In this document: in pieces, positions 28,486 to 36,490 of the stretch | How positions within the stretch are numbered: position 1 is the first letter of the stretch | Layout of the letters: each line of letters begins with the position of its first letter | Assembly (NCBI GenBank): GCA_029057785.1 | Contig: JAIDZC010000041.1 | Location: 1-36,624 of the forward strand | Direction: 5' to 3' | Length of the DNA stretch: 36,624 bases | DNA from: Anaeroplasmataceae bacterium | Lineage (GTDB): Bacteria > Bacillota_I > Bacilli_A > Acholeplasmatales > Anaeroplasmataceae | Made by a program: the position numbers and the translations under genes | The notes under the pieces: model-generated | Databases searched by the model: none | The model's input: only the letters and a program-made list of their open reading frames with translations | What the model was told of the DNA's origin: nothing

Positions 28486-28535
28486 CCCTTTGGATTTTTA
28501 GTTGCCGTATGTCGCTCCCGACCAAATCCTAACGT
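28466..28535 (-). ncRNA. Convergent small RNA of cassette 2
   Basis: The inferred minus-strand RNA is about 70 nt. P1 is GGATTT (28492-28497) with AAATCC (28524-28529); one A-T pair of copy 1 has become G-C on both sides. P2 is GTCG/CGAC (28511-28522) with a changed loop. The terminator stem GGCTA/TAGCC (28473-28487) leads into seven T residues (28466-28472). The linker complementary to CCGTAT and the 5' end are the same as in copy 1, while stems and loops vary. This is what a conserved RNA structure looks like. Confidence 0.7.
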
Positions 28536-28541
28536 ACTTAA

Positions 28542-28570
28542 ATTCTAGCACAGTATATTTTTAATGTCAA
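28542..28570 (-). promoter_or_regulatory. Promoter of small RNA 2 (minus strand)
   Basis: Minus-strand TTGACA (28570-28565), a 17-bp spacer ending in TGC and TAGAAT (28547-28542). Spacing and extended -10 are identical to the first copy, although the spacer sequence has diverged. Confidence 0.85.
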
Positions 28571-28610
28571 TTCTAATTTTTCAAAACGAGATTTATAAGG
28601 AGGTGTAAAA

Positions 28611-28796
28611 ATGGATAGAAAAATGCAGAGCATTTATTTAAGGGAAGGAAATATTATCGAATTACCCATAACTGCAGTTGAGATTCTAAATATCAAAGCG
28701 GGTGATGAATTAAAACTTCTTTTTACAGAGGATGCGATAATTATAATGAATTCTAGTAAGTTTGGAGAAAAACTTTTGAAAAAATTAAAAAATTAG
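28611..28796 (+). CDS. AbrB/MazE-like small DNA-binding protein
   Basis: 61 aa. The arrangement matches one swapped-hairpin SpoVT/AbrB domain: IYLREGNIIELPITAVEILN, then IKAGDELKLLFTEDAIIIM, then a lysine-rich helix. Such domains form dimers and are common in MazE-type antitoxins and transition-state regulators. AAGGAGGTG precedes the ATG. It follows the two cassettes and ends 94 bp before an hsp20 gene. It could be an antitoxin or autoregulator for the cassette proteins, or a separate regulator. Confidence 0.72.
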   Translation: MDRKMQSIYLREGNIIELPITAVEILNIKAGDELKLLFTEDAIIIMNSSKFGEKLLKKLKN

Positions 28797-28870
28797 CACT
28801 CGCATATTGACATTGCCAAAAAATGTGGTATACTATAATTGTGTTGGCAATATAATATATAGAGTGCCAA
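28793..28870 (+). promoter_or_regulatory. Promoter and inverted repeats upstream of the hsp20 pair
   Basis: TTGACA (28807-28812), a 16-bp spacer and TATACT (28829-28834). ATTGCCAA (28812-28819) and TTGGCAAT (28844-28851) flank the -10 region. TTAGCACTC (28793-28801) matches a CIRCE left half, and GAGTGCCAA (28862-28870) matches the right half at 8 of 9 bases, but they are 60 bp apart rather than 9. Stress-responsive repression is likely. The regulator is unknown. Confidence 0.65.
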
Positions 28871-28889
28871 TTAGAAAGGGTGAACAAAG

Positions 28890-29267
28890 ATGTTAATATT
28901 TAATAATGTATTTGATGAATTAAATGATTTCTTTTATGGGCAGGGAGGATATAAGAGTTTTCCTGTTGATATGGTAGAAATTGAAAATGGATTTAAAGTA
29001 ATAGCTGAAATGCCTGGTGTTGAGAAGAAAGATGTGCAAATGAGCTTTGAGGATGGCGTTTTAACAATTGAAGCTGATCGTAAAAAGGACGAGAACGAGA
29101 AATATCTCATTAATGAACGTGAAACTACTCATTTGAAACGCAGCATTAGCTTTGGAGAAATTCATGAGGATTCTATTCAGGCTAAATTAGAAAATGGTTT
29201 ATTGATTGTTACTATTTTGACAAAAAAGCCAGAAGATAAACCGAAGAGAAAAATCATCATTGAATAA
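28890..29267 (+). CDS. Hsp20/alpha-crystallin small heat-shock protein, copy 1
   Basis: 125 aa, an ATP-independent holdase that binds unfolding proteins in the cytosol. The alpha-crystallin domain (about 20-115) has the usual start FPVDMVEIENGFKVIAEMPGV and the signature AKLENGLLIVTI. AAAGGGTGA precedes the ATG. It leads a two-gene unit with a second Hsp20 and lies behind an operator-rich promoter, consistent with heat or stress induction. Confidence 0.93.
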   Translation: MLIFNNVFDELNDFFYGQGGYKSFPVDMVEIENGFKVIAEMPGVEKKDVQMSFEDGVLTIEADRKKDENEKYLINERETTHLKRSISFGEIHEDSIQAKLENGLLIVTILTKKPEDKPKRKIIIE

Positions 29268-29308
29268 AACTATTATTTTCGACATAAACTAAGATTGGAG
29301 TGAAGATT

Positions 29309-29716
29309 ATGTATTTTATAAAAAAGAATAATGAAGAAAAGAAAAATAATTTAGTAGATGATTTTCAAAATTTCTTTATGGATTCATTTTTTTCCAACAA
29401 AGCCTTAAAAACGGACATTGTTGAAACAGAGAAGTCCTATATTTTAAAAGTTGATCTTCCTGGTGTTGAGAAGAAAGATGTAAATCTGGATTTCAACAAC
29501 CAATATTTGACTTTATCAGTAAATCAAGAGGAAGATAAAGAGGATAAGGATCAGCACTATATTCGTAAAGAAAGAAGTCGTTTCTCTTATTCGAGAAGCT
29601 ATTATTTAGATAAGGCCGATGAAACAAATATCAAAGCCAAATTGGATAATGGGATTCTAACAATAACGATTGGAAAAAACGAAGAAGACATCAAAAAAAC
29701 TATTACAATCGACTAA
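29309..29716 (+). CDS. Hsp20/alpha-crystallin small heat-shock protein, copy 2
   Basis: 135 aa. The domain includes LKVDLPGVEKKDVNLDF and AKLDNGILTITI. It is a divergent paralogue of the previous gene and shares the PGVEKKDV motif, so the two may form mixed oligomers. GTG 29300 is part of the TTGGAG ribosome site, so ATG 29309 is taken as the start. A terminator follows within 15 bp of the stop. Confidence 0.92.
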   Translation: MYFIKKNNEEKKNNLVDDFQNFFMDSFFSNKALKTDIVETEKSYILKVDLPGVEKKDVNLDFNNQYLTLSVNQEEDKEDKDQHYIRKERSRFSYSRSYYLDKADETNIKAKLDNGILTITIGKNEEDIKKTITID

Positions 29717-29729
29717 GAAAAAATATAAA

Positions 29730-29762
29730 AGGCATATCTACAAACAAGATATGTCTTTTTTT
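29730..29762 (+). terminator. Intrinsic terminator after the hsp20 pair
   Basis: AGGCATATCT pairs with AGATATGTCT (one G-U) and a T-run follows. Confidence 0.88.
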
Positions 29763-29810
29763 CTTGTTTTAGAAATAGTATAATTATAGAAGATTATAGG
29801 AGGATTGTTT

Positions 29811-31055
29811 ATGAAGCTACTTGCAGAACATAGTATTTCCAAGGAGGATAAAAGTAATATATTGGTATTAGGCGGAATTGCTAAAGAAATGAAAGCTAAG
29901 GATCCTAGTGTTGTAAATGCAACTATTGGTATGTTATATGACGAAAAAGGAAAATTATTTACATTTCAAAGCGTGGATGAGGTCTTAAAAAATTTAACTG
30001 CAGAGGAAAAATATGCATACTCATCAACTCCAGGAAATAAGGATTACCATGATGCATTAAAGCGTTGGATTTTTAAAGAATATTATGATGAAATATTATC
30101 TACTATGAAATGTTCTGTTATTGCTACACCTGGCGGTACAGGTGCTATTGCCAATACATTTTCAAATTATTTAAATCCCAACGATAGAGTTTTATTACCC
30201 GATTATATGTGGGGCAATTATAAGCAAATGGCATATGAATGCTTTGCATCTTTTACAACATATTCGTTATTTGAAAACAATCATTTTAATCTGAATTCTG
30301 TACAAAATAAAATCAAGGAATTAAAAATTTCACAAAAAAGAGTTGTTTTGGTAATTAATGATCCTTGTCATAATCCTACAGGATATACCATAAGCTATGA
30401 AGAGTGGCAGAAGCTAATTGATATTATTAACGAAGCCACAGAGGATGGGACTCCATTTGTTCTACTCTATGATATGGCATATATTGATTATGACAGTAGA
30501 GGATTTGAGGCAACAAGAAAAAATATTCGGTTATTCCAAAAACTAAATTCTTCTGTACTTACAATTTTAGCTTTTAGCGGCTCTAAAACAATGGCACTTT
30601 ATGGCTTACGTATAGGGGCTCAAGTTGCTTTAGCTAAAGAACAATCTATAATAGATGAGTTTACTCCTGCTAACGCATTTTCAGCCAGAACGAAATGGTC
30701 TATGGCAACTAATTTAGGAATGCATTTGGTATCTAAGGTTTTATTGACAGAAGAGTATTGCAAGAAATTTGAAATAGAATTAAAGCAAGCAAGTAATATG
30801 CTTACTGCTAGAGCCAATGCTTTTTTAGAGGAGAGTAAGAAGGTAGGACTCCAAACATTACCATTTATGTGTGGTTTTTTTATAACGATTCCTTGCCAAG
30901 AACCTGATAAAGTATACCAAAAGCTTGTAGAAAGAAAGATACACATTATCCCATTGGGAAATGTTTTGCGTGTCACGATTGCGGCGATCTCTCTAGATGA
31001 GTGTAAAAAACTTCCAAAGGAAATAAAAACAGCAATAGATAGTTGTTTAGAATAG
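29811..31055 (+). CDS. Class I/II aminotransferase (aspartate/aromatic type)
   Basis: 414 aa, a fold-type I PLP enzyme. NDPCHNPTG (183-191), Asp221 in LLYDMAY and Lys259 in FSGSKTMALYGLRIG are the PLP-binding residues, and TPGGTGAI (106-113) binds the cofactor phosphate. It moves an amino group between an amino acid and 2-oxoglutarate. The motifs suggest the AspC/TyrB branch, but the substrate is not readable. A TATAAT at 29779-29784 lies upstream with a poor -35. AGGAGG at 29798-29803 fits ATG 29811 rather than TTG 29805. Confidence 0.85.
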   Translation: MKLLAEHSISKEDKSNILVLGGIAKEMKAKDPSVVNATIGMLYDEKGKLFTFQSVDEVLKNLTAEEKYAYSSTPGNKDYHDALKRWIFKEYYDEILSTMKCSVIATPGGTGAIANTFSNYLNPNDRVLLPDYMWGNYKQMAYECFASFTTYSLFENNHFNLNSVQNKIKELKISQKRVVLVINDPCHNPTGYTISYEEWQKLIDIINEATEDGTPFVLLYDMAYIDYDSRGFEATRKNIRLFQKLNSSVLTILAFSGSKTMALYGLRIGAQVALAKEQSIIDEFTPANAFSARTKWSMATNLGMHLVSKVLLTEEYCKKFEIELKQASNMLTARANAFLEESKKVGLQTLPFMCGFFITIPCQEPDKVYQKLVERKIHIIPLGNVLRVTIAAISLDECKKLPKEIKTAIDSCLE

Positions 31056-31072
31056 TTTTGAATTTTTTTGAA

Positions 31073-31101
31073 TTGACAATAATTGAACAGGGTGTTATAC
31101 T
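31073..31101 (+). promoter_or_regulatory. Strong promoter of the ABC exporter operon
   Basis: TTGACA (31073-31078), a 17-bp spacer and TATACT (31096-31101) with an extended TGT in front of the -10. Confidence 0.9.
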
Positions 31102-31125
31102 ATAAGTATAATAGGAGGAATAAAT

Positions 31126-31836
31126 ATGCTTGAAATCAAATCCGTTTCAAAAACATATAAAAAATCAAAAGTAAAAGCTATAGAAGATATCACCTTGACA
31201 ATAGAGGATGGTGACATCTATGGTTTTATCGGACCTAATGGTGCAGGAAAATCTACCACAATTAAATGTGTTACAGGTATTCATCCTTTTGAAGAAGGAG
31301 ATATTTTATTAGATGGTGTATCTATAAAAACCGATCCTATTGCCTGTAAGAAAAAAATGGCGTATGTTCCAGATAATCCAGATGTTTATGAAAACTTAAG
31401 TGGTATAACCTATATTCATTTTATTTGTGATGTGTATGGTGTTGGTGAAGAAAGAAACAAGTTAATTCATCAATATGCTGAAATGTTTGGAATCACTGAC
31501 AGATTATCTGACAGTATTAAAAACTATTCTCATGGTATGAAACAAAAAATTGTACTCATTGCTGCGTTAGTGCATAAGCCTAAACTTTTAGTTTTAGATG
31601 AACCGTTTGTGGGACTGGATCCAAAGGCTGCCTATGATTTAAAAGAAATAATGAAGGAATTATGTTCAAATGGAACAATGATATTCTTTTCATCTCATGT
31701 GTTAGAAGTAGTAGAAAAATTATGTAATAAAATTGCGATTATAAAGAATGGTAAAATTATAGCAAGTGGAGAGCTAGAGGCTGTACGTGGTGATACATCA
31801 CTAGAAAATGTATTCTTGGAGTTATTTAATGAGTAA
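31126..31836 (+). CDS. ABC transporter ATP-binding protein (ABC-2/EcsA-like)
   Basis: 236 aa. Walker A GPNGAGKST (36-44), a signature-like YSHGMKQKI, Walker B LLVLDEPFVGLDP and the switch His in FSSHVLEVVEK are present. Only one nucleotide-binding domain is present, so it works as a dimer with the membrane protein encoded next. The cargo is unknown. EcsA/DrrA-type exporters move lipids, peptides or drugs. GGAGGA precedes the ATG. Confidence 0.92.
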   Translation: MLEIKSVSKTYKKSKVKAIEDITLTIEDGDIYGFIGPNGAGKSTTIKCVTGIHPFEEGDILLDGVSIKTDPIACKKKMAYVPDNPDVYENLSGITYIHFICDVYGVGEERNKLIHQYAEMFGITDRLSDSIKNYSHGMKQKIVLIAALVHKPKLLVLDEPFVGLDPKAAYDLKEIMKELCSNGTMIFFSSHVLEVVEKLCNKIAIIKNGKIIASGELEAVRGDTSLENVFLELFNE

Positions 31837-33418
31837 ATCTTTTAAATCCTTGTTTAAGGTAAGTTTATCTCAGAGCTTTGACTTCAGAAGGAAGGATAAA
31901 GCAAAAAATGCCTCTATTCTTGTACCGCTTATTTTAATCTTTATATTTGGAACCTTGTTGTCTGCTATATATAGTTTTATTTTTAGTATCACCTTATATA
32001 GTTCAGAATATAAAAGTCAAATGAATATAGTTCTTTATGCTATGGCAGGTCTTTCTTCGCTGCTAGCTTTAGTTACAGGGGTAACAAAGGTAAAAGGAAC
32101 ATTGTTTGGTGGGAATGACTATGATTTATTAGCGTCGCTACCCGTATCTAAAAAAAGCATCATTTTTGTTAAACTAATTAGCCTTTATTTGATGCAAACT
32201 TTTTATACAATTATATTTGTTTTACCTGCAACTCTTATTGTCACGATTTTAGGAAAACAACCTTTATGGTTATTAGATGGAGTATTACTAATACTCTTTT
32301 CTCCAATCATTCCATTATTTTTTGCAGGTGTGTTTGGAACCATTGTAAGCTTTATATCTGATCGCTTTAGATTTGGAAATATAATTTCTGTAATTTTCTA
32401 TATTGCTTTTTTAGGTGTAGTAATGTATTCATCTTTTATTCTTAATAGTAGTGGAAATGGAGATGAAATGGATGTCTCTGGCATATTAAACCTCTTAAAT
32501 ATCTTTGGATGGTTTAATCCTGCTACAAAGCTGTTGACCTTAAATTATCTTATTTTACCACAAGTAATATATGGGGTATTAAATCTTTGTTTGCTGGGGG
32601 GAATGATTTGGCTATTTGCACATTGTTATGATTCGATTCATTTCTTAATGACTGCAACGAAATCTCATCAAAAATATGTAGAAAAAAACATCAAGCAAAA
32701 AGGGCAATTTATGGCTTTGTTAGTTCTTGATTTTAAACGCTATTTTTCATCAAAAATGTATTTACTAAATACCATTACAGGTGGTGTTATGTCTATCTTA
32801 TGTTTGGTGATTATGATTGTTACTTTTCAATCCATCGATAACCCTGAGGCAATTACCATATTAAATCAAATAGCGCCTTTCTTTGTTTTGTTAATTGTTT
32901 GGTGTATTGGTATGTCGGTTCCCTCTGCAGTGGCAATCAATTTTGAAGGAAAAACAATGTGGCAGATGAAGTCTTTACCTATTAACTACAAAAAGTATGC
33001 TAAGAGCAAGATTTTAATGTCTTATTTGATATTAGCACCTTTTGTACTCATTGCATCTTGTGTTCTAACTATTTTCACAGAAAAAAACTTTATCCATATT
33101 TTCACCGCATTTGTTTTACCTCAGATTTACTTATTTAGTATGAGTTGTATTGCCTTTTGGATAAATTCTATGTTTTATAAATTAAAATGGTCTAATGAAA
33201 CAGAAGCTGTAAAAAATTCTGCGGGTATGTTAATTTCAATGTTGATTGATTTCGCTTATACAGCAGTCCTTTGTGTGGTCTTAATTCTTCCTGGAGTTTT
33301 GGGATATTTCTTTATTGGTGCAATACTTACTATATGTATCGTTTCAGTAGTGGCTATTAGTTTTTATGTTATTGTTAAAAAAACCTGTTGTAGGAATATA
33401 AATATAATTGAAGTTTAA
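31829..33418 (+). CDS. ABC-2-type exporter membrane protein
   Basis: About 529 aa with many hydrophobic helices in two clusters (about residues 30-250 and 300-525) around a polar middle, as in large putative ABC exporter permeases. The start at 31829 overlaps the ATPase gene by 8 bp, so the two are coupled. The substrate cannot be read from the sequence. Confidence 0.85.
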   Translation: MSKSFKSLFKVSLSQSFDFRRKDKAKNASILVPLILIFIFGTLLSAIYSFIFSITLYSSEYKSQMNIVLYAMAGLSSLLALVTGVTKVKGTLFGGNDYDLLASLPVSKKSIIFVKLISLYLMQTFYTIIFVLPATLIVTILGKQPLWLLDGVLLILFSPIIPLFFAGVFGTIVSFISDRFRFGNIISVIFYIAFLGVVMYSSFILNSSGNGDEMDVSGILNLLNIFGWFNPATKLLTLNYLILPQVIYGVLNLCLLGGMIWLFAHCYDSIHFLMTATKSHQKYVEKNIKQKGQFMALLVLDFKRYFSSKMYLLNTITGGVMSILCLVIMIVTFQSIDNPEAITILNQIAPFFVLLIVWCIGMSVPSAVAINFEGKTMWQMKSLPINYKKYAKSKILMSYLILAPFVLIASCVLTIFTEKNFIHIFTAFVLPQIYLFSMSCIAFWINSMFYKLKWSNETEAVKNSAGMLISMLIDFAYTAVLCVVLILPGVLGYFFIGAILTICIVSVVAISFYVIVKKTCCRNINIIEV

Positions 33419-33427
33419 TAGAATATA

Positions 33428-33463
33428 AAATAGGGTAGTCATTTTGATCACCCTATTTATTTT
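33428..33463 (+). terminator. Hairpin between the ABC operon and glyA
   Basis: AAATAGGGT/ACCCTATTT forms a 9-bp stem with a 13-nt loop and an imperfect T-rich tail. It is probably a terminator, but it also sits just upstream of the glyA ribosome site and no separate glyA promoter is clear, so partial readthrough may feed glyA. Confidence 0.65.
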
Positions 33464-33480
33464 ATAAAGGGGGAATAGTG

Positions 33481-34707
33481 ATGAAGCATTTAACAGAAGA
33501 TCAAGAAGTATACGCTGCTTTAAAAAAAGAACAAGAAAGGCAAGATTATCATATAGAACTTATCGCTTCTGAGAATTTTGTTTCTCAAGCGGTATTAGAA
33601 GCACAGGGAAGCATACTTACGAACAAGTACGCAGAAGGATACAGTGGAAGAAGATATTATGGTGGCTGTGAGTTTATTGATGAAGTAGAAAATATAGCTA
33701 TAGAGCGTGCATATAAATTATTTAACGCAAAATATGCTAATGTTCAACCCCATTCAGGTTCTGCTGCAAATATGGGTGCTTATGGCGCATTGCTATCTAT
33801 TGGGGATGTCATTTTAGGAATGTCTTTAGATGCAGGCGGACATTTAACACATGGGTATGAAAAAAGCTTTAGTGGAAAACTATATAAGGCCTATTCTTAT
33901 GGTCTTGATGAGAATGGCTACATTGATTATAAAGAGGTAGAGCATATTGCTAAAGAGGTTAAGCCTAAGCTTATTGTTGCAGGGGCAAGTGCATACTCTA
34001 GAATTATTGATTTTAAAAGATTTAGAGAAATTGCAGATTCTGTAGGAGCTTACCTTATGGTAGATATGGCTCATATTGCTGGATTGGTTGCTGCAGGATT
34101 ACATCCCAATCCATTGGAATATGCTGATATAGTAACGACTACAACACATAAGACCTTGCGTGGCCCACGTGGAGGTATAATTTTGACAAATAATAAAGAG
34201 ATTGCTAAAAAAGTAAATTCCTATGTATTTCCGGGTATACAGGGTGGTCCTTTAATGCATGTCATTGCTGCAAAGGCAGTAGCATTTAAGGAAGCTTTAG
34301 AACCAGAATTTAAAGAGTATGCGAAGCAAGTTATTTTGAATTGTAAAGCCTTGGCAGATGAATTATCTAAATTAGGGTATACACTCATATCTGGTGGAAC
34401 TGACAATCATTTGGTATTGGTTGACATATATAATAGTGTTGGAATTACAGGAAAGCAAGCAGAAGATATTTTATATTCAGTCAATATAACCTGTAATAAA
34501 AATGCTATTCCCAATGATACTCTGAAGCCAACAATCACTTCGGGCTTACGCCTAGGTACTGCAGCAATAACAACAAGAGGCTTTAAAGAAGAAGATTGTA
34601 GAATGGTTGCAGGTTGGATCGATCAAGTTTTGAGGAATAATACTGATAAATTAACTTTAACCAATATACGTAATAAGGTCATTGAAAGAATGAAGCAAAC
34701 TTTGTAA
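33481..34707 (+). CDS. glyA: Serine hydroxymethyltransferase
   Basis: 408 aa, a cytosolic PLP enzyme that converts serine and tetrahydrofolate to glycine and methylene-tetrahydrofolate. LIASENFVS (28-36), [27 protein letters not shown] and [14 protein letters not shown] with PLP-binding Lys224 are all standard. AAAGGGGG at 33467-33473 suits ATG 33481. GTG 33478 is too close. It ends 5 bp from the convergent gene at 34713. Confidence 0.97.
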   Translation: MKHLTEDQEVYAALKKEQERQDYHIELIASENFVSQAVLEAQGSILTNKYAEGYSGRRYYGGCEFIDEVENIAIERAYKLFNAKYANVQPHSGSAANMGAYGALLSIGDVILGMSLDAGGHLTHGYEKSFSGKLYKAYSYGLDENGYIDYKEVEHIAKEVKPKLIVAGASAYSRIIDFKRFREIADSVGAYLMVDMAHIAGLVAAGLHPNPLEYADIVTTTTHKTLRGPRGGIILTNNKEIAKKVNSYVFPGIQGGPLMHVIAAKAVAFKEALEPEFKEYAKQVILNCKALADELSKLGYTLISGGTDNHLVLVDIYNSVGITGKQAEDILYSVNITCNKNAIPNDTLKPTITSGLRLGTAAITTRGFKEEDCRMVAGWIDQVLRNNTDKLTLTNIRNKVIERMKQTL

Positions 34708-34712
34708 GTGAT

Positions 34713-35594
34713 TTAACTAATGTTTTTAATTAGAACTTTTGTGTTTATAAAATCTATTTTGGTTAAAACAAATCTCTTTTTGCCAACATCCTTAATAGAA
34801 GCCCCACATAGATAGATTGTATCATCTATAATGATAAATCTATCGTGTATTTGATTTGTTTTAATGACAGTAAGATTGTGATTGATATTAAACTTATCTA
34901 TATCTTGATTTGTAAGTGTAGAGGATGGATAAGTATAGATAGTTATAGGTAGAGATATGCCTATTAGCATATCTAATACAGATAAATCTACATAACCATC
35001 AATAAGAGTAATAGAAGAATTAGCAGATAGAAAGAGTTGTTTCACATAAGAATAAGCATCAAATATATCTCCTTCATAGAATAGTTTATCTGATAATAGA
35101 GAAGTAGGATTAGAAAGACTTTGTATATCTTTAGAATGCTGAATATCATGCTCTAGTAAAGTATTCACTTTATTGTTTAAACTGACAAGATTTTCTTGGC
35201 ATTCCAAACAACGTTTTTCATTAATTGAATATCCATTCAACATATATTGTTTTAAGATAGAGGTAGCCCATTTACGGAAGAGGATACCTCTTTTTGAATT
35301 TACACGATAACCAACTGCTAGAATCATATCTAAATTGTAATATTTGATTTTTCTTCTAATCAGTCTATTCCCTTCCATTTGAACTTGTTCCAAAATGGAA
35401 CAGGTTGAAGTATCTAACTCTTTGTTTGAAAGAATATTTGAAATATGCTTTAATATGGCAGGTCTTTGTACATTAAAAAGCATAGCCATTTGATTAGCAG
35501 TCAACCACACAGTATCTTCATTAGGACTCACATTGACATCTAAAGAGAACTCACCATCTTCAAATTTGATTAAATCATAGTTGTTATTTTGCAT
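34713..35594 (-). CDS. RhuM-family protein with C-terminal PLD-like domain, copy 1
   Basis: 293 aa. The N-terminal part (about 15-130) matches the RhuM virulence-protein family: VWLTANQMAMLFNV looks like a DNA-binding helix-turn-helix, and YNLDMILAVGYRVNSKRG (86-103) is the family signature. A variable linker (130-165) joins a C-terminal PLD-like domain (168-290) whose motif HDRFIIIDD (250-258) is HxRx4D in place of the HKD of true phospholipase D, followed by LCGASIKDVG. With one such motif per chain, activity would need a dimer, or the domain may only bind. The role is unknown; such fusions occur in defence and mobile regions. GGGAGG precedes the ATG. Confidence 0.8.
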   Translation of the reverse strand: MQNNNYDLIKFEDGEFSLDVNVSPNEDTVWLTANQMAMLFNVQRPAILKHISNILSNKELDTSTCSILEQVQMEGNRLIRRKIKYYNLDMILAVGYRVNSKRGILFRKWATSILKQYMLNGYSINEKRCLECQENLVSLNNKVNTLLEHDIQHSKDIQSLSNPTSLLSDKLFYEGDIFDAYSYVKQLFLSANSSITLIDGYVDLSVLDMLIGISLPITIYTYPSSTLTNQDIDKFNINHNLTVIKTNQIHDRFIIIDDTIYLCGASIKDVGKKRFVLTKIDFINTKVLIKNIS

Positions 35595-35598
35595 AGTA

Positions 35599-36483
35599 TT
35601 ATTCCTCCCTAATTTCTTTTAATAATAGTTCTTTAGTTATAGTAGATAATTTAGTTAAAACAAATCTCTTCTTACCAACATCTTTAATAGAAGTCCCACA
35701 TAGATAGATAGTATCATCTATTATGATAAACCGATCATGGATCTTATTTGTCTTAATAACCGTAAGATGATGTTTAATATTAAACTTATCTATATCTTGA
35801 TTGGTAAGTGTAGAAGATGGATAAGTATAGATGGTAATAGGAATGAATATATCTGTTAACATATCTAATACAGATAGATCTATATATCCATCTATAAGAA
35901 TGATAGAAGATTTAGCAGAAGCAAATAGTTGTTTGATATAAGAATAAGCATCAAAGATTTCACCTTCATAAAACAATTTATCTAATAGTAAAGTATCAGG
36001 ATTGGATAATGATATGATCGTGTTTTCAATAGTATTGATTTTATCTTTGATAATTTCTACATCATTACTTAAATTCACTATAGAATCACTATGTGCAAGA
36101 CAGCGTTTCTCATTTAGTGAGTAACCATTCAACATATATTGTTTTAAGATAGAGGTAGCCCATTTACGGAAGAGGATGCCTCTTTTTGAATTTACTCGAT
36201 ACCCTACTGAAATAATCATATCTAAATTATAAAAATCAACAAAATATTTTTTTCCATCATTTGCAGTATAGGCAATTTTTGCCCAAACTGAATTTTTTTG
36301 TAATTCATTTTGCTTTATAATATTTCTGATATGCTTGCCAATTACACTGATATCTCTTTCAAATAGTGCTGCTATGCTAGAAATTGATAGCCATACAGTA
36401 TCTTCAGTAGGACTGACATTGACATCTAAAGAGAACTCTCCATCTTCGAATTTGATTAAGTCATATTTGTTTGTATTTTGCAT
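35599..36483 (-). CDS. RhuM-family protein with C-terminal PLD-like domain, copy 2
   Basis: 294 aa, a paralogue of the gene at 34713. Residues 1-30, the YNLDMIISVGYRVNSKRG block and the PLD-like half are almost the same. The region in front of the block (about 32-85) and the linker (about 130-165) are completely different. This mosaic points to exchange of the target-recognition part. The motif HDRFIIIDD is kept. The AAGGAG ribosome site lies within the last codons of the copy upstream of it, and the stop is 4 bp before the next start, so the copies form one operon. Confidence 0.8.
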   Translation of the reverse strand: MQNTNKYDLIKFEDGEFSLDVNVSPTEDTVWLSISSIAALFERDISVIGKHIRNIIKQNELQKNSVWAKIAYTANDGKKYFVDFYNLDMIISVGYRVNSKRGILFRKWATSILKQYMLNGYSLNEKRCLAHSDSIVNLSNDVEIIKDKINTIENTIISLSNPDTLLLDKLFYEGEIFDAYSYIKQLFASAKSSIILIDGYIDLSVLDMLTDIFIPITIYTYPSSTLTNQDIDKFNIKHHLTVIKTNKIHDRFIIIDDTIYLCGTSIKDVGKKRFVLTKLSTITKELLLKEIREE

Positions 36484-36490
36484 AATTGAA

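Larger units (their letters stand above)
27360..28583 (+). repeat. Tandem duplication: protein gene plus convergent small-RNA gene, two copies
   Basis: Copy 1 spans about 27360-27970 and copy 2 about 27985-28583. The coding cores are highly similar in DNA and protein. The C-terminal codons and terminator stems diverge. The noncoding 3' blocks (27893-27970 and 28503-28580) are again strongly conserved. Retention of both the gene and the noncoding block suggests the pair works as a unit. Confidence 0.85.

Noticed and set aside
28793-28870. Canonical CIRCE operator
   Set aside because: The half-sites are 60 bp apart rather than 9 bp and the right half has a mismatch, so it is reported only as CIRCE-like.
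32595-32600. G6 run in the ABC exporter membrane protein as a second contingency tract
   Set aside because: It is shorter, lies mid-gene in a Leu-Gly-Gly codon stretch and is not in an exposed protein; the evidence is too weak.
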